The translations under genes and the position numbers were made by a program. From NCBI GenBank assembly GCA_018066225.1, contig JAGHRU010000195.1, forward strand, positions 1 through 12,601: a stretch of DNA of 12,601 nucleotides, in the 5' to 3' direction. Numbering within the stretch: the stretch's first letter is position 1; every line of letters starts with the position of its first letter. The notes under the pieces were generated by a model. That model was not told the DNA's origin. It was given only the letters and a program-made list of their open reading frames with translations, and ran no database searches. Origin of the DNA: Candidatus Equimonas enterica. Its GTDB lineage: Bacteria; Bacteroidota; Bacteroidia; Bacteroidales; Bacteroidaceae. Positions 12,529 to 12,601 of this stretch are shown here, piece by piece.

Positions 12529-12601
12529 AGTGCTCTGCACGCCCCTAATAGAAAGTGCAACAAAATTGGCGCACCGCCCCCTATTTCACCCTACACCTCT
12601 C

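Noticed and set aside
12386..12601. Rightward frame of 72 codons from an ATG, open to the window edge, running through the 22-bp repeats
   Set aside because: It reads non-triplet-period repeats in changing frames and shows no domain; the sequence after the window would be needed to support it.

Overview
The window looks like a chromosomal segment from a member of the Bacteroidota, most likely the order Bacteroidales. No closer assignment can be supported from sequence alone. Three things point there. At least eight Bacteroides-type promoters (-7 element TAnnTTTG, often with an upstream TTTG) sit 20-35 nt upstream of start codons or mature tRNA ends. No start codon has a good Shine-Dalgarno sequence. 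The gene content also fits: a PNGase F type II-like secreted amidase, a membrane-anchored CapD/WbpM-type dehydratase, and a very large MscS-family channel.

Left part (1-5343), all leftward: an aspartate ammonia-lyase gene whose 3' end lies outside the window; a 320-bp spacer holding a 22-bp tandem repeat and a terminator; a 655-aa nucleotide-sugar 4,6-dehydratase; and, 61 bp upstream of it, a secreted PNGase F-like protein. The last two are probably cotranscribed from the PNGase promoter.

Middle part (5344-9834): tRNA-Thr(CGU) with its own promoter and terminator, an 843-aa MscS-family mechanosensitive channel, and tRNA-His(GUG), all rightward. An HD-domain phosphohydrolase (leftward) shares a bidirectional terminator with tRNA-His. 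Uridine kinase (rightward) is divergent from the HD gene, and their -7 boxes lie only 23 bp apart.

Right part (9835-12601): a gene-free stretch after uridine kinase holds two strong inverted repeats. It is followed by a textbook promoter that drives no ORF and is followed about 70-110 nt later by a terminator-like hairpin, so I propose a roughly 110-nt small RNA at 10068-10180. Then come a leftward two-gene unit, a membrane-anchored metallophosphoesterase followed by a PlsC-type acyltransferase. The last 400 bp hold a second array of the 22-bp repeat seen at 1439-1514.

Most protein genes are housekeeping or cell-envelope genes, and I see no mobile element, CRISPR array or defence system. The most interesting unexplained signals are the dispersed 22-bp repeat family, the candidate small RNA, a sequence block shared by the two tRNA promoters, and an apparently missing acidic active-site residue in the PNGase F homologue.
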